Shown: positions 33,599-42,480 of the stretch, one piece after another
Numbering within the stretch: position 1 is the first letter of the stretch
Layout: each line of letters begins with the position of its first letter
Assembly (NCBI RefSeq): GCF_007896845.1
Contig: NZ_VOHS01000011.1
Coordinates: 122,621 to 186,620 of the forward strand
Direction: 5' to 3'
Origin: Chitinophaga pinensis
Lineage (GTDB): Bacteria; Bacteroidota; Bacteroidia; Chitinophagales; Chitinophagaceae
DNA: 64,000 nt
Position numbers and translations under genes: made by a program
Notes under the pieces: generated by a model
Told to the model about the DNA's origin: nothing
Seen by the model: the letters and a program-made list of their open reading frames with translations, nothing else
Databases searched by the model: none

Positions 33599-35620
33599 CT
33601 ACTGCATATGCTTCATCCGTTCGTACTCCTGTTCTATAATGGGATAGAACTTGTCGAGGTCGCGTGAGATGCCTGCAAATACGGCTTCTACTTCTTCAGG
33701 TGGCGTAGCGATATTACTGTTCAGCGTATTTTCCAGCTGCTGCATTTTGCTGGTGATCCAGGTAAGGCCCACCATAGCGAAGTTAGGTTTCAGTTTATGC
33801 ACCTGAAATTTGAGTTGTTCCCAGTCACGGTCTTCCACCAGCTTTCTGATCTTCACAACTTCCTCCAGGATCGTTTTTAGAAAGATCTCAAAGAGGTCGG
33901 CGGCGTAAGATATATTGTTCTCGTATAAAGTATTCAGGTACTTTACATCCAGCTCGTTATGGAACTCAAATCCGGAAATGTTTGTAGGCTCTTCCATTAT
34001 TAATTCTGTTTCGTCATCATTCAGATATTTATTCAATACCTGCAATAATTGGTCTGGTGTATAAGGTTTCGTTAAAATATCTGTGATCCCTGCTTGTCTG
34101 GCCTGCGTAAAAGTGCTTTCCATGGCCAGGGCGGTTGTTGCAACGAGCGGCGTGGCTACGTTGGGTTTAGCTTCGTCCTGTCTGATCTGTATGGCCAGTT
34201 CGAGGCCATTGAGACCGGGAATACGAATATCGAGTAAAATCAGGTCATATAAACGCGAATCCAGAAAATAGAGTGCATCCGGCCCATTGGTCGCCAGCTG
34301 GTGCTGAATATTATATTTTTCCAGCAGACTGATAATATACCGGAGATTCATGGGATTATCCTCAATCACCAGTACTTTGGCTGCTGAAAAGTTGGGTTGC
34401 CTTTTCATATGTCCTGACCTTGTATTAGAAACAAAAGGTTTGCGGGTATCAATAAAGGGCAGTGTAAAGGAAAAACAGGTGCTGAAGCCGTCGGCTTCTT
34501 CGACAACGATGCTGCCGCCCTGTAGTTCGACCAACTGTTTGGATATGGCTAATCCCAATCCTGTGCCACCATAATTTTCCCGGATCTCCTGTTCTGCCTG
34601 TTTATAGTTCTGAAAGATGAGTTCCAGTTTATCTTTCTGGATGCCGATACCGGTATCGCATACCTGAAAGGTCACCCAACACTTATCTTCCTGCCAGGAA
34701 TCCAGTTTCACGTTAATGGCTATTGCACCTTCGCGTGTGAATTTCTCTGCATTACCTAACAAGTTCATTAGTATTTGGTTCAGCAACATGTCATCTCCTA
34801 CCAGCCAGGTTTTCAGTTGTGGATCGATGGAGGCGGAAATACTGACCGGTCGCTGACCTATTTTCAGTTCGAAGGTATGGCGGAGGGACTGGACCAGTTC
34901 GGTTAGATTAAACTCGCGCTGGTTGACCTGTAATTCGCCGGCTTCGATCTTTGAAAGGTCCAGAATATCAGAAATCAGGCCCATGAGGATGCCTGAAGAG
35001 TGTTTTAGTATATTAATATAATCCCGTTGTTTAGGATCAAGATTCGTTTCTTCCAGCAGGTGAGTCATACCAACGATGACGTTCAGAGGTGTCCGGATTT
35101 CATGGCTCATACTGGCCAGAAATTCCTTCTGGGCACCTCTGGCCTCTTCTGCCTGTCTACGGGCGAGATCCAGCTGGGAACGGGGCATTTTATGGCGGGA
35201 AACGTCCACAATCTGCCAGACGCTGCCCATAAAACGCCGTTTTTCTATTAAAGGATTGTAGCTGACTTCATATATGCGTCCATCCCGGAGAATGATCTCC
35301 CAGCCGAAATAAGGCTTCTTTTTCAGACGGAGGTCTCTCATTTTTTGCTCAAAGTCATCCACATGTTCGACCATACGGCTGAAATATCGGATAATAGCGG
35401 TATAGGACATGCCGAAGATGTGCGTGGCCTCCGGACCGGCATTTTGTTCGAAGACGGAATTTACCCAGATAACCCGGTGATTGCCATCGGTTACGAGTAC
35501 ACCTGCATTACTATTTTGCAGTAATACACTGATAGGAAGTGAAAATATAGCGAGATTGTCCGCAGATAAACTACGGGCTGTGGGATGTTTTCTCGTACCT
35601 TTGATCCGGGCTTTGGCCAT
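33599..35620 (-). CDS. Hybrid sensor histidine kinase with receiver and HPt domains
   Basis: 673 residues, no membrane segment, so a cytoplasmic sensor. Order: PAS domain (about 30-140, VLVTDGNHRVIWVNSVFEQ), HisKA with the phospho-His in SMSHEIRTPLN (His173), HATPase (NLLGNAEKFTREG, CDTGIGIQKD, GGTGLGLAISKQL), receiver (about 410-530, VLVIEDNPMN, LILLDIRIPG) and a C-terminal HPt (about 560-660, His in QVHKLKPN). This is a complete phosphorelay in one chain of the BarA/ArcB kind. No output regulator gene adjoins. The signal is unknown. Confidence 0.93.
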   Translation of the reverse strand: MAKARIKGTRKHPTARSLSADNLAIFSLPISVLLQNSNAGVLVTDGNHRVIWVNSVFEQNAGPEATHIFGMSYTAIIRYFSRMVEHVDDFEQKMRDLRLKKKPYFGWEIILRDGRIYEVSYNPLIEKRRFMGSVWQIVDVSRHKMPRSQLDLARRQAEEARGAQKEFLASMSHEIRTPLNVIVGMTHLLEETNLDPKQRDYINILKHSSGILMGLISDILDLSKIEAGELQVNQREFNLTELVQSLRHTFELKIGQRPVSISASIDPQLKTWLVGDDMLLNQILMNLLGNAEKFTREGAIAINVKLDSWQEDKCWVTFQVCDTGIGIQKDKLELIFQNYKQAEQEIRENYGGTGLGLAISKQLVELQGGSIVVEEADGFSTCFSFTLPFIDTRKPFVSNTRSGHMKRQPNFSAAKVLVIEDNPMNLRYIISLLEKYNIQHQLATNGPDALYFLDSRLYDLILLDIRIPGLNGLELAIQIRQDEAKPNVATPLVATTALAMESTFTQARQAGITDILTKPYTPDQLLQVLNKYLNDDETELIMEEPTNISGFEFHNELDVKYLNTLYENNISYAADLFEIFLKTILEEVVKIRKLVEDRDWEQLKFQVHKLKPNFAMVGLTWITSKMQQLENTLNSNIATPPEEVEAVFAGISRDLDKFYPIIEQEYERMKHMQ

Positions 35621-35729
35621 TCTTTATAGGACTGGTTGGAAGTTGGCGCGTAAGTTGGCGCTCCTGTACATAATTTTATACAGTATACAATATATAATAT
35701 TATGTTGGGAATCACAAAATTAGGAAATT

Positions 35730-35759
35730 TTTGCAATTGGAAATATTTGGTTACCTTTG
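35730..35759 (+). promoter_or_regulatory. Bacteroidota-type promoter of the yceD-rpmF-plsX operon
   Basis: TTTG (35730-35733), 18 bases, TACCTTTG (35752-35759) fits the -33/-7 pattern TTTG...TAnnTTTG of the Bacteroidota sigma factor, 27 bases before the start codon. Confidence 0.75.
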
Positions 35760-35786
35760 CATCCCTCTAAAAGTGAGGATTTTATT

Positions 35787-36323
35787 ATGAAAGCACTCCG
35801 TCAATTTGATATTGCCTTTGTGGGACTGAAGCCCGGAGAGCATACATTTGAGTACCAAATTACGGATAGTTTCTTTGAAAACTACGGCCCGCAGGATTTC
35901 AGCAATTGCAAGGCAACTGTAAAGTTGCTCTTAGACAAGAAAAATAATTTTTTCCTGTTGAAGTTTGAGATCGGCGGAACTGTTACTGTGAATTGCGATC
36001 GTTGCGGACAGCCATTCGATTTACAACTATGGGATGATTTTGAACATGTTGTAAAATTGGCGAACAATCCGGATGAGCTAAATGAGGAGGATGATACAGA
36101 TGTTTCTTTTATATCTTTAACGGAATCACATCTGAACGTGGCTGACTGGATCTATGAGTTTATTAATCTCAGCATCCCTATGCAGCGTATTCACCCGGCA
36201 GACAGTACAGGACAAAGCGGTTGTGACCCAAAGATCCTTGATATGCTGGACCAGATGAACCGGCAGGCAAACGAAAAGGAAAATCCGATCTGGAAAGGTC
36301 TGGATAAATTTCGTGACAACTAA
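35787..36323 (+). CDS. DUF177 (YceD-like) ribosome-assembly-associated protein
   Basis: 178 residues from ATG 35787 (MKALRQFDIAF); an upstream in-frame ATG would add ten residues but lies inside the promoter. The domain has the CxxC pair in VNCDRCGQPFDL and, near the end, the SGCDPKILD cluster seen in YceD proteins. The family is linked to 23S rRNA or ribosome maturation, and its gene precedes rpmF in most bacteria, as here. Cytoplasmic. First gene of the yceD-rpmF-plsX unit. Confidence 0.93.
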   Translation: MKALRQFDIAFVGLKPGEHTFEYQITDSFFENYGPQDFSNCKATVKLLLDKKNNFFLLKFEIGGTVTVNCDRCGQPFDLQLWDDFEHVVKLANNPDELNEEDDTDVSFISLTESHLNVADWIYEFINLSIPMQRIHPADSTGQSGCDPKILDMLDQMNRQANEKENPIWKGLDKFRDN

Positions 36324-36401
36324 ACATTCAGTGTACGTCGAAGGCGGAGATTGATACTAACTTTATTAAACTTAAACACGGACAATTAAAACTTAAATAA
36401 G

Positions 36402-36596
36402 ATGCCAAATCCGAAACGCAGACATTCTCAGCAAAGATCAGCTAAGAGAAGGACGCATTACAAGGCCTTTGCGGATACTTTAAGCACTGATAGCGCAACT
36501 GGTGAAGTGCACCTGAGACATCGTGCTCACTGGGTAGAGAACAAACTGTACTACAGAGGAAAAGTAGTATTGGAAAAACAAAGCAGCACTAAATAA
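36402..36596 (+). CDS. rpmF: 50S ribosomal protein L32
   Basis: 64 residues. It begins MPNPKRRHSQQRSAKRRTHYKA, a standard L32 start, and continues with GEVHLRHRAHW. The zinc-binding cysteines of some L32 proteins are absent, so this is the Cys-less (C-minus) form. It sits between the YceD-like gene and plsX as in most Bacteria. Confidence 0.97.
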   Translation: MPNPKRRHSQQRSAKRRTHYKAFADTLSTDSATGEVHLRHRAHWVENKLYYRGKVVLEKQSSTK

Positions 36597-36640
36597 TTTT
36601 ACTATTTTTACCCCGACCAAACAGACAAACCTAAACGTTC

Positions 36641-37582
36641 ATGAGAATCGGGCTTGATATGATGGGTGGCGACTTCGCCCCTCTCGAAGCAGTAAAAGGA
36701 GTAAAATTATTTTTCGACACTGTTGCTACTGATGCGCATCTGGTGATGATCGGTGATGAGGAAGCTCTGGCGCCCTTATTAGCAGATGCACAGTTAGACC
36801 AATCAAAATATTCAGTTGTTCATTCATCTCAGGTAATTGGGATGAATGAACATCCTACCAAGGCGCTGAAGGAAAAACCGCAGTCCTCTATTGGCATCGG
36901 CTTCCATCTCTTACAGAAAGGAAAGATCGATGCATTTATCAGTGCCGGTAACACCGGCGCTATGATGGTTGGTACATTCTACTCCATCAAAGCAATAGAA
37001 GGTGTACAACGGCCAACTATATCCACTCCCGTTCCAAGGGAAGATGGATCCTTCGGGCTTCTGCTGGATGTTGGTATCAACGCTGATTGTAAACCAGAGA
37101 ATCTGGTACAGTTTGCTGTCCTTGGCTCCCTTTATTCCAAACACATCCTGGGAATCAACAATCCAACCGTGGGTCTGTTGAATATCGGTGAAGAAGAAGG
37201 AAAAGGAAATCTCCTGGCTCAGGCAACTTACCCCTTACTCAAGGAACATCCGCAACTGAACTTCGTCGGCAATGTGGAAGGACGCGACGTCCTCACCAAC
37301 AAAGCAGATGTGATTGTGTGTGAAGGTTTTACCGGCAACGTAGTGCTGAAAATGGCTGAATCATTTCACGATATCGCTTTAAGACGCAATATCAAAGATG
37401 ATTACATACAGAAGTTTAACTTCGAAGGCTATGGTGGTACCCCTGTACTGGGTGTGTCACAACCGGTAATCATCGGTCATGGTATCTCTCAGGCTACCGC
37501 CTTTAAGAACATGATCTCACTGGCTCAACAGATGATCCAAACAAAGCTGCTGGATAAAATCCGCGAAAGTTTTGTGAAATAG
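36641..37582 (+). CDS. plsX: Phosphate acyltransferase PlsX
   Basis: 313 residues. It converts acyl-ACP and phosphate to acyl-phosphate, the donor for PlsY at the start of phospholipid synthesis. Signatures: GLDMMGGDFAP (4-14), AFISAGNTGAMM, VLGSLYSKHI, GLLNIGEEEGKG and VVCEGFTGNVVLKM. Peripheral membrane enzyme. It follows rpmF by 44 bases and ends the operon; fabH, which often follows in other phyla, is missing. Confidence 0.97.
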   Translation: MRIGLDMMGGDFAPLEAVKGVKLFFDTVATDAHLVMIGDEEALAPLLADAQLDQSKYSVVHSSQVIGMNEHPTKALKEKPQSSIGIGFHLLQKGKIDAFISAGNTGAMMVGTFYSIKAIEGVQRPTISTPVPREDGSFGLLLDVGINADCKPENLVQFAVLGSLYSKHILGINNPTVGLLNIGEEEGKGNLLAQATYPLLKEHPQLNFVGNVEGRDVLTNKADVIVCEGFTGNVVLKMAESFHDIALRRNIKDDYIQKFNFEGYGGTPVLGVSQPVIIGHGISQATAFKNMISLAQQMIQTKLLDKIRESFVK

Positions 37583-37612
37583 TTTACATCCTATCGAAAA
37601 TGAAAGGTATTG

Positions 37613-37646
37613 ATACCGTCTCTTCTTTGAGACGGTATTTTTTTTC
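37613..37646 (+). terminator. Intrinsic terminator after plsX
   Basis: ATACCGTCTC, loop TTCTTT, GAGACGGTAT followed by TTTTTTT. Thirty bases after the stop codon. Confidence 0.9.
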
Positions 37647-37688
37647 AATTAAGATCAGGAATCAGCATACAGCGGAGACAGATAGACA

Positions 37689-37742
37689 ATCATAAAGTCC
37701 AAGGGCACCTCCATTCATGGAAGTGCCCTTGGACTTTATGAT
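37689..37742 (-). terminator. 20-bp perfect inverted repeat, probable terminator of the giant kinase gene
   Basis: Arms 37689-37708 and 37723-37742 pair without mismatch (core AAGTCCAAGGGCAC), loop 14. It sits 64 bases past the stop codon of the minus-strand kinase; a clear U-run is lacking, but AT-rich DNA follows. Confidence 0.65.
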
Positions 37743-37806
37743 ATAAGCATTAATAAATCAATACTTTAGTTTACAGAAGATCATTACAGTAATTCCCGGC
37801 TGGACT

Positions 37807-40800
37807 TTACACCTTTTCCAGCGGGAGCCGTACATAGAACGTCGTTCCTACCGTCAACTGTGTCTCAAACCAGATCTCTCCCCTCGCCTGCTCTACGATG
37901 TTTTTACACATCGCCAGTCCCAGACCGGTACCAGAGTTTTTGGTGGTAAAATTCGGTACAAAGATCTTTGGCTGTATTTCCGGCGGAATACCTTCCCCAT
38001 TGTCTTCCACACTCACAACTACCCAACCTTCCTCGTGCTCCGTCATCGCGATCGTTACATTTCCATCCCGGCCTTCCGGCAACGCCTGTACTGCGTTTTG
38101 CAGGAGATTGGTAAACAGGCGGTTCATCTGCGTTTTATCAGCAAAAACATAAAAGGCCTTTCCGGGTGGTGGGAAATGCATATTGAAATTGTCGTGGATC
38201 TGGTAAAGATCCTTCAGCGAGTGCAGTACCTCATTCAGTAATAATACCTCACTGTTTGCCTCGTCAATACGCGAGAACGCTGAGAAATCAGAGGCAATAT
38301 TAGCAAGGTGCTCTATCTGCTCCACCAGCGTATGTGCCACGTTTTTAGACAGCTGTTTTACATTTGGCGCATCATTATCGATCGCACGTTGCAGATATTG
38401 TATACTGAGCTTCATGGGCGTCAGCGGATTCTTGATCTCATGGGCGACCTGTCTGGCCATTTCTCTCCATGCGCCCTCCCTTTCACTCTTTGCCAGTCGG
38501 GCGGCACTGACTTCCAGTTTACGTACCATCTTATTGTATTCCCTCACCAATGCCCCGATCTCGTCGTCCTTTTCCCATTCAATCTCGTCATTCTGCCCGA
38601 GGTTCACATGCCGCAGCTTTTCTGTTACCAGAGAGAAGGACTTCGTAATAGAGTTCGTGATCAGCAATGCCAGCAAACCAGCGATCAGGAAGATAAAGGC
38701 ATTGAAGTTAATCAGCGCGACGAGGAAGTTTGAGATCTGCTGATTCAGTTCCGTCTGCGTAGCGAAATAAGGCACATTCAGATAGGCAAAGATCTCTCCG
38801 GTACTGCTCCGCAAGGGTTTATAGCCGGAAAGATATTTCATGCCACCAATCTTCTCTTTCTGTATCCACTGTATCTTAGGTTCACGATATAACTGTAAAA
38901 AGGCATCCGGGTTGATCTTCCGGGATAACAGCCCTTTCTCCGTGATCAGAGGCTGTGTGGTGACCTGCAGATTGCCATCCCGGTCATAGATATTGATATC
39001 CAGCGCCCGCTCGTCTGCTATTTCTGCCATCTCGGCTGTCAGACCAGCCTGGAATATCGGATCGTACAGATCTTCAAGGTCATCGAACATGCGCTGATTT
39101 TCAAAAACCTTTTCCACATCTCGGGACACTTCATTGATCGTACGGCTCAGTCGCTCCTTATTCTCTCTTTCTGAACGGTCGATAAAGAAGAGGATCGTTG
39201 TCAACCCCAAAATGATGAAGGCAAATACGACGATAAATATGATCGTACCATGCACTTTTTTACGGATACTGATGTTAACGAGTGTCTTCAGATTACCGAT
39301 ACGCATCCGCGCTTTAACCATCAGATCCAGTACCCTGTAAATAGCGATGATCAGCAGGAAAAGACAGAACATCCATGCAAAAAGCGTGATGAACTCCACA
39401 AAACTTCTGCTTTCTTTCACCACTATCACAACCTTGTCTTTCGAGGCCTTATAGATCAGGCGGGAAAAGCCTTTATGATAATCCAGTGTGATCTCATCTT
39501 TGGGTATATCTGAGGCGTATAATTTGACAGGGAACGCATAATCGTTGTTATTACTCACCAGTTCTCCCTGATCATAAATCGCGTAGGAATAAGCTGTGGA
39601 GGATTCTTTCTCCGGATCGTAAATATCTCCATCTACCAGCAGTTCCGGATACAGACGCTGGGTATTGACCACTGCGGGTGTCAGTTCGTAGATGAGATAA
39701 CCGGCGGGTGTATTATTTCTGTAGAAATCTTTACGGCCGATATAGCTGTAGTCGTTATAACTGCGTTCATTGTAGTACAATTCATTTCCGATCAGTTCTG
39801 AGCCCATCAGCATGCGCCGGCTGAGTGTCGGAAATGAAGACGTATCACCACCATACAGTGGCTCGAAGTACTCATTAAAGGGATAAAAATTGACGTTAAA
39901 TCTGGCCAGATAGCCTTTGAAATATTTCTGTTTCAGTTCGTCGAGAATGCCTCTCTGTGCGGTTCTGCCTGCACCACTTTGCTGAAAGAACGTTTGTAAA
40001 AGCTCGTCTTCTTCCATCTGGCGTGTCACATCGGTGAGCAGCATTTCAACGTAAGGATCTTTCTGTTTGGATAACTCCACGGCCATACGTTCCCGCAGAC
40101 TGACTTCCTTTTTGTCGTTGTAGTATACAAGCACTGCAGAAGTAGTGATGGTAAGCAGGAAGAGCCAGAAGAGGAATGGTACTGTGGCAAGACTGTTCTC
40201 AAACCGATAGGATAATGCATCCAGCAGGACCACATAAATGATCAGCCAGATAACCATGGCTACTGAGTAGTAGATATCCGGATTCTGTAGACGGAAAGCG
40301 AGCCAGACGATACCGACAATGCCCAGAAACAGGTATTTGGTGCGGTGGCGGAAATTAGTCAGTTCATTCAGCAGGTAGTTGATGATCTGTGAAAAAAACA
40401 GGAAGCTGAATGAAATAAAACCGAGTATGATAAAGCCGATAATGCTGTATTCGTTCAGACTAAAGGGGTTTGCCACATCAAATGAGATCCTGGAGTCAAT
40501 TACAAGACTCTGTATGAGCTGGGAAAGGAACTCTCCCACCAGATACATGATGAAGCTGGCAAGAATGATCACGACACGTTGCTGACCGCGGTTGGTCACC
40601 CGTGGTGCTTTGATGGTTTTTACATGTTCACGGAAGAACAACAATAACCAGAAACCAAGCAGTACGTTGAGTAAGAGGTCACCCAGTGAGCGGAACACTT
40701 CATCCTTTGCATAGATCAGTGGCGTGAATATGTTGAGTGTACGCAGGTTAAAAGGAAATGGGTAGAGATAACTCAGCGTACGACAGACAATAATGATCGT

Positions 40801-41571
40801 AAACAGGAAAAAGAAGCCATATAAGGGATTCTTTTGTCTGGCCAGTGTAGTGGCAAAAAGATTAACGAATATCAATACACAGATACAGCCGAGTACACGC
40901 AGTATAACACTGAGCAGATTAGGCGGTCCGGTATCCAGTGTACGGTCGTAATAGAGATAGAAAAGTATGAGGTTTTGTCCGTTTAATACGGGGATGCCCG
41001 GTGGTTTCAAATGGATGGTATATTCCATCCCGAGGGCCGGTTTATCAAAGAAATGATCAACGAGGTAGTTGTTACTGAGGCTATATTCCATCATGACGGG
41101 GATAGCCGCCATCAGGTAACGTTCATGTCCGGCCTGTTGCTGCGGAACTTTTTTGCAGATCACCTCATAATAGCCGTTCTTCAGTTTGAGGAAGCGGATA
41201 CCGGGTTGCAGGGGAGCCTGCCATTCTTCCGGCAATACGAGGTTGGTGCTCCAGTATACCAGCCAGCGGCTGGCAGTACTGCTATCATATGCAAAGACAT
41301 AGAATCCCTGTTTAGAGAGCAGTTTTTCTTCTTTCTCATCATGATCACGTGCGAAAATATGCGCTATCAGTGTGCTATCTGTGGACAGTTCCTGAAAGGC
41401 CATTTCCCTTTCCCTGATACTCTTCTCCAGACTGCGTTTTACCCCCTGCGGAGAGGAATAGTAAGACCAGTAATTGCTGAAAAGGAAAGAAAAAGTGAAT
41501 AACCAGGCAGCGATAATCAGGAGATAGCCGTGACGGATGAAAAAAATCCTTATTTCTTTGATATCCAGCAA
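37807..41571 (-). CDS. NtrY-like giant membrane sensor histidine kinase
   Basis: 1254 residues. Several membrane segments lie in the first 480 residues, and two more flank a second extracytoplasmic sensor region (about 770-1000). After the last membrane segment come a HAMP linker, HisKA with the phospho-His in MARQVAHEIKNPLTPMKLS and an HATPase domain (LLQNAVQALPEG, VSVEDNGEGIP, NFTTKNSGTGLGLAMCKNIV). The LTPMKLS form is that of NtrY-like kinases. It is much longer than proteobacterial NtrY; this large double-sensor form is typical of Bacteroidota. No response regulator adjoins. mazG lies 5 bases upstream, so they share a transcript. Confidence 0.9.
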   Translation of the reverse strand: MLDIKEIRIFFIRHGYLLIIAAWLFTFSFLFSNYWSYYSSPQGVKRSLEKSIREREMAFQELSTDSTLIAHIFARDHDEKEEKLLSKQGFYVFAYDSSTASRWLVYWSTNLVLPEEWQAPLQPGIRFLKLKNGYYEVICKKVPQQQAGHERYLMAAIPVMMEYSLSNNYLVDHFFDKPALGMEYTIHLKPPGIPVLNGQNLILFYLYYDRTLDTGPPNLLSVILRVLGCICVLIFVNLFATTLARQKNPLYGFFFLFTIIIVCRTLSYLYPFPFNLRTLNIFTPLIYAKDEVFRSLGDLLLNVLLGFWLLLFFREHVKTIKAPRVTNRGQQRVVIILASFIMYLVGEFLSQLIQSLVIDSRISFDVANPFSLNEYSIIGFIILGFISFSFLFFSQIINYLLNELTNFRHRTKYLFLGIVGIVWLAFRLQNPDIYYSVAMVIWLIIYVVLLDALSYRFENSLATVPFLFWLFLLTITTSAVLVYYNDKKEVSLRERMAVELSKQKDPYVEMLLTDVTRQMEEDELLQTFFQQSGAGRTAQRGILDELKQKYFKGYLARFNVNFYPFNEYFEPLYGGDTSSFPTLSRRMLMGSELIGNELYYNERSYNDYSYIGRKDFYRNNTPAGYLIYELTPAVVNTQRLYPELLVDGDIYDPEKESSTAYSYAIYDQGELVSNNNDYAFPVKLYASDIPKDEITLDYHKGFSRLIYKASKDKVVIVVKESRSFVEFITLFAWMFCLFLLIIAIYRVLDLMVKARMRIGNLKTLVNISIRKKVHGTIIFIVVFAFIILGLTTILFFIDRSERENKERLSRTINEVSRDVEKVFENQRMFDDLEDLYDPIFQAGLTAEMAEIADERALDINIYDRDGNLQVTTQPLITEKGLLSRKINPDAFLQLYREPKIQWIQKEKIGGMKYLSGYKPLRSSTGEIFAYLNVPYFATQTELNQQISNFLVALINFNAFIFLIAGLLALLITNSITKSFSLVTEKLRHVNLGQNDEIEWEKDDEIGALVREYNKMVRKLEVSAARLAKSEREGAWREMARQVAHEIKNPLTPMKLSIQYLQRAIDNDAPNVKQLSKNVAHTLVEQIEHLANIASDFSAFSRIDEANSEVLLLNEVLHSLKDLYQIHDNFNMHFPPPGKAFYVFADKTQMNRLFTNLLQNAVQALPEGRDGNVTIAMTEHEEGWVVVSVEDNGEGIPPEIQPKIFVPNFTTKNSGTGLGLAMCKNIVEQARGEIWFETQLTVGTTFYVRLPLEKV

Positions 41572-41576
41572 GTTCT

Positions 41577-42344
41577 TTATTTTTCTGATTTTTTCACTTC
41601 GTTCCAGAGCGCATCCATCTCTGTGAGAGACATTTCATCGAGGGCTTTCCCTTGCGCTGTGGCCATCTGTTCCATCTGCTGAAAACGGCGGATGAATTTC
41701 TTGTTGGTACGTTCCAATGCATTTTCTGCATCTACTTTCAGGAAACGGGAGTAATTGACGAGGGAGAACATGACATCTCCGAATTCGTCTTCCATCCTGT
41801 CCGGCTGTCCCAGCTGTACAACCTCATGGAGTTCGTCCATTTCCTCTTTCAGTTTGTCCCATACCTGTTCGGCGTCATCCCACTCAAATCCTACTTTCTG
41901 GGCTTTGGACTGGAGGCGCATGGCTTTTACCAATGCCGGCAGTGATACGGGTACACCGCTGAGAACGGAGGTTTTACCTTCTTTGAGCTTCAGCTTTTCC
42001 CAGTTTTGTTTCACCTCTTCTTCCGTTTCCACTTTCACATCGCCATATATGTGCGGGTGACGGTAAATCAGTTTTTCGCAGATGCCGTTGATGACGTCAT
42101 CTATGGTAAATTGCTGTTGTTCCTTACCGATTTTGGCGTAGAATACGATGTGCAGCAGCAGGTCGCCCAGTTCTTCTTTGATTGATTTCCAGTCCTGGTC
42201 TGTGATTGCGTCTGTCAGTTCGTACAATTCTTCGATAGTCTGCTGGCGGAGCGTCTGAATGGTCTGCTTCCTGTCCCAAGGGCATTTTTCGCGCAGATCA
42301 TCCATGATTTCCAGCAGGCGGTTAAAGGCCGAATTATTTTCCAT
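41577..42344 (-). CDS. mazG: Nucleoside triphosphate pyrophosphohydrolase MazG
   Basis: 255 residues with two tandem MazG domains, as in the all-alpha NTP-PPase: N-terminal FNRLLEIMDDLREKCPWDRKQT with EELYELTDAI and EELGDLLLHIVF (ExxE metal sites), C-terminal EMDELHEV and EDEFGDVMFSLVN. It hydrolyses (d)NTPs to NMP and pyrophosphate, removing aberrant nucleotides and lowering ppGpp in E. coli. The kinase gene begins 5 bases after its stop codon. It is divergent from tex. Confidence 0.96.
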   Translation of the reverse strand: MENNSAFNRLLEIMDDLREKCPWDRKQTIQTLRQQTIEELYELTDAITDQDWKSIKEELGDLLLHIVFYAKIGKEQQQFTIDDVINGICEKLIYRHPHIYGDVKVETEEEVKQNWEKLKLKEGKTSVLSGVPVSLPALVKAMRLQSKAQKVGFEWDDAEQVWDKLKEEMDELHEVVQLGQPDRMEDEFGDVMFSLVNYSRFLKVDAENALERTNKKFIRRFQQMEQMATAQGKALDEMSLTEMDALWNEVKKSEK

Positions 42345-42408
42345 CTGTCAAATATAAAGAATTCCCGGAGGGAGAAGCCTGTATGGGATTTATGTTAATT
42401 TCTTTTTG

Positions 42409-42438
42409 TTGACAGATAGGGCATTTTAGTTACATTTG
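42409..42438 (+). promoter_or_regulatory. Bacteroidota-type promoter of tex
   Basis: TTG (42409-42411), 19 bases, TACATTTG (42431-42438). The -7 element matches TAnnTTTG exactly; 42 bases remain to the start codon. Confidence 0.7.
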
Positions 42439-42480
42439 CCGCCGGTTTTGGTTAACCGGAAAACGATTAATTTTTAGTTC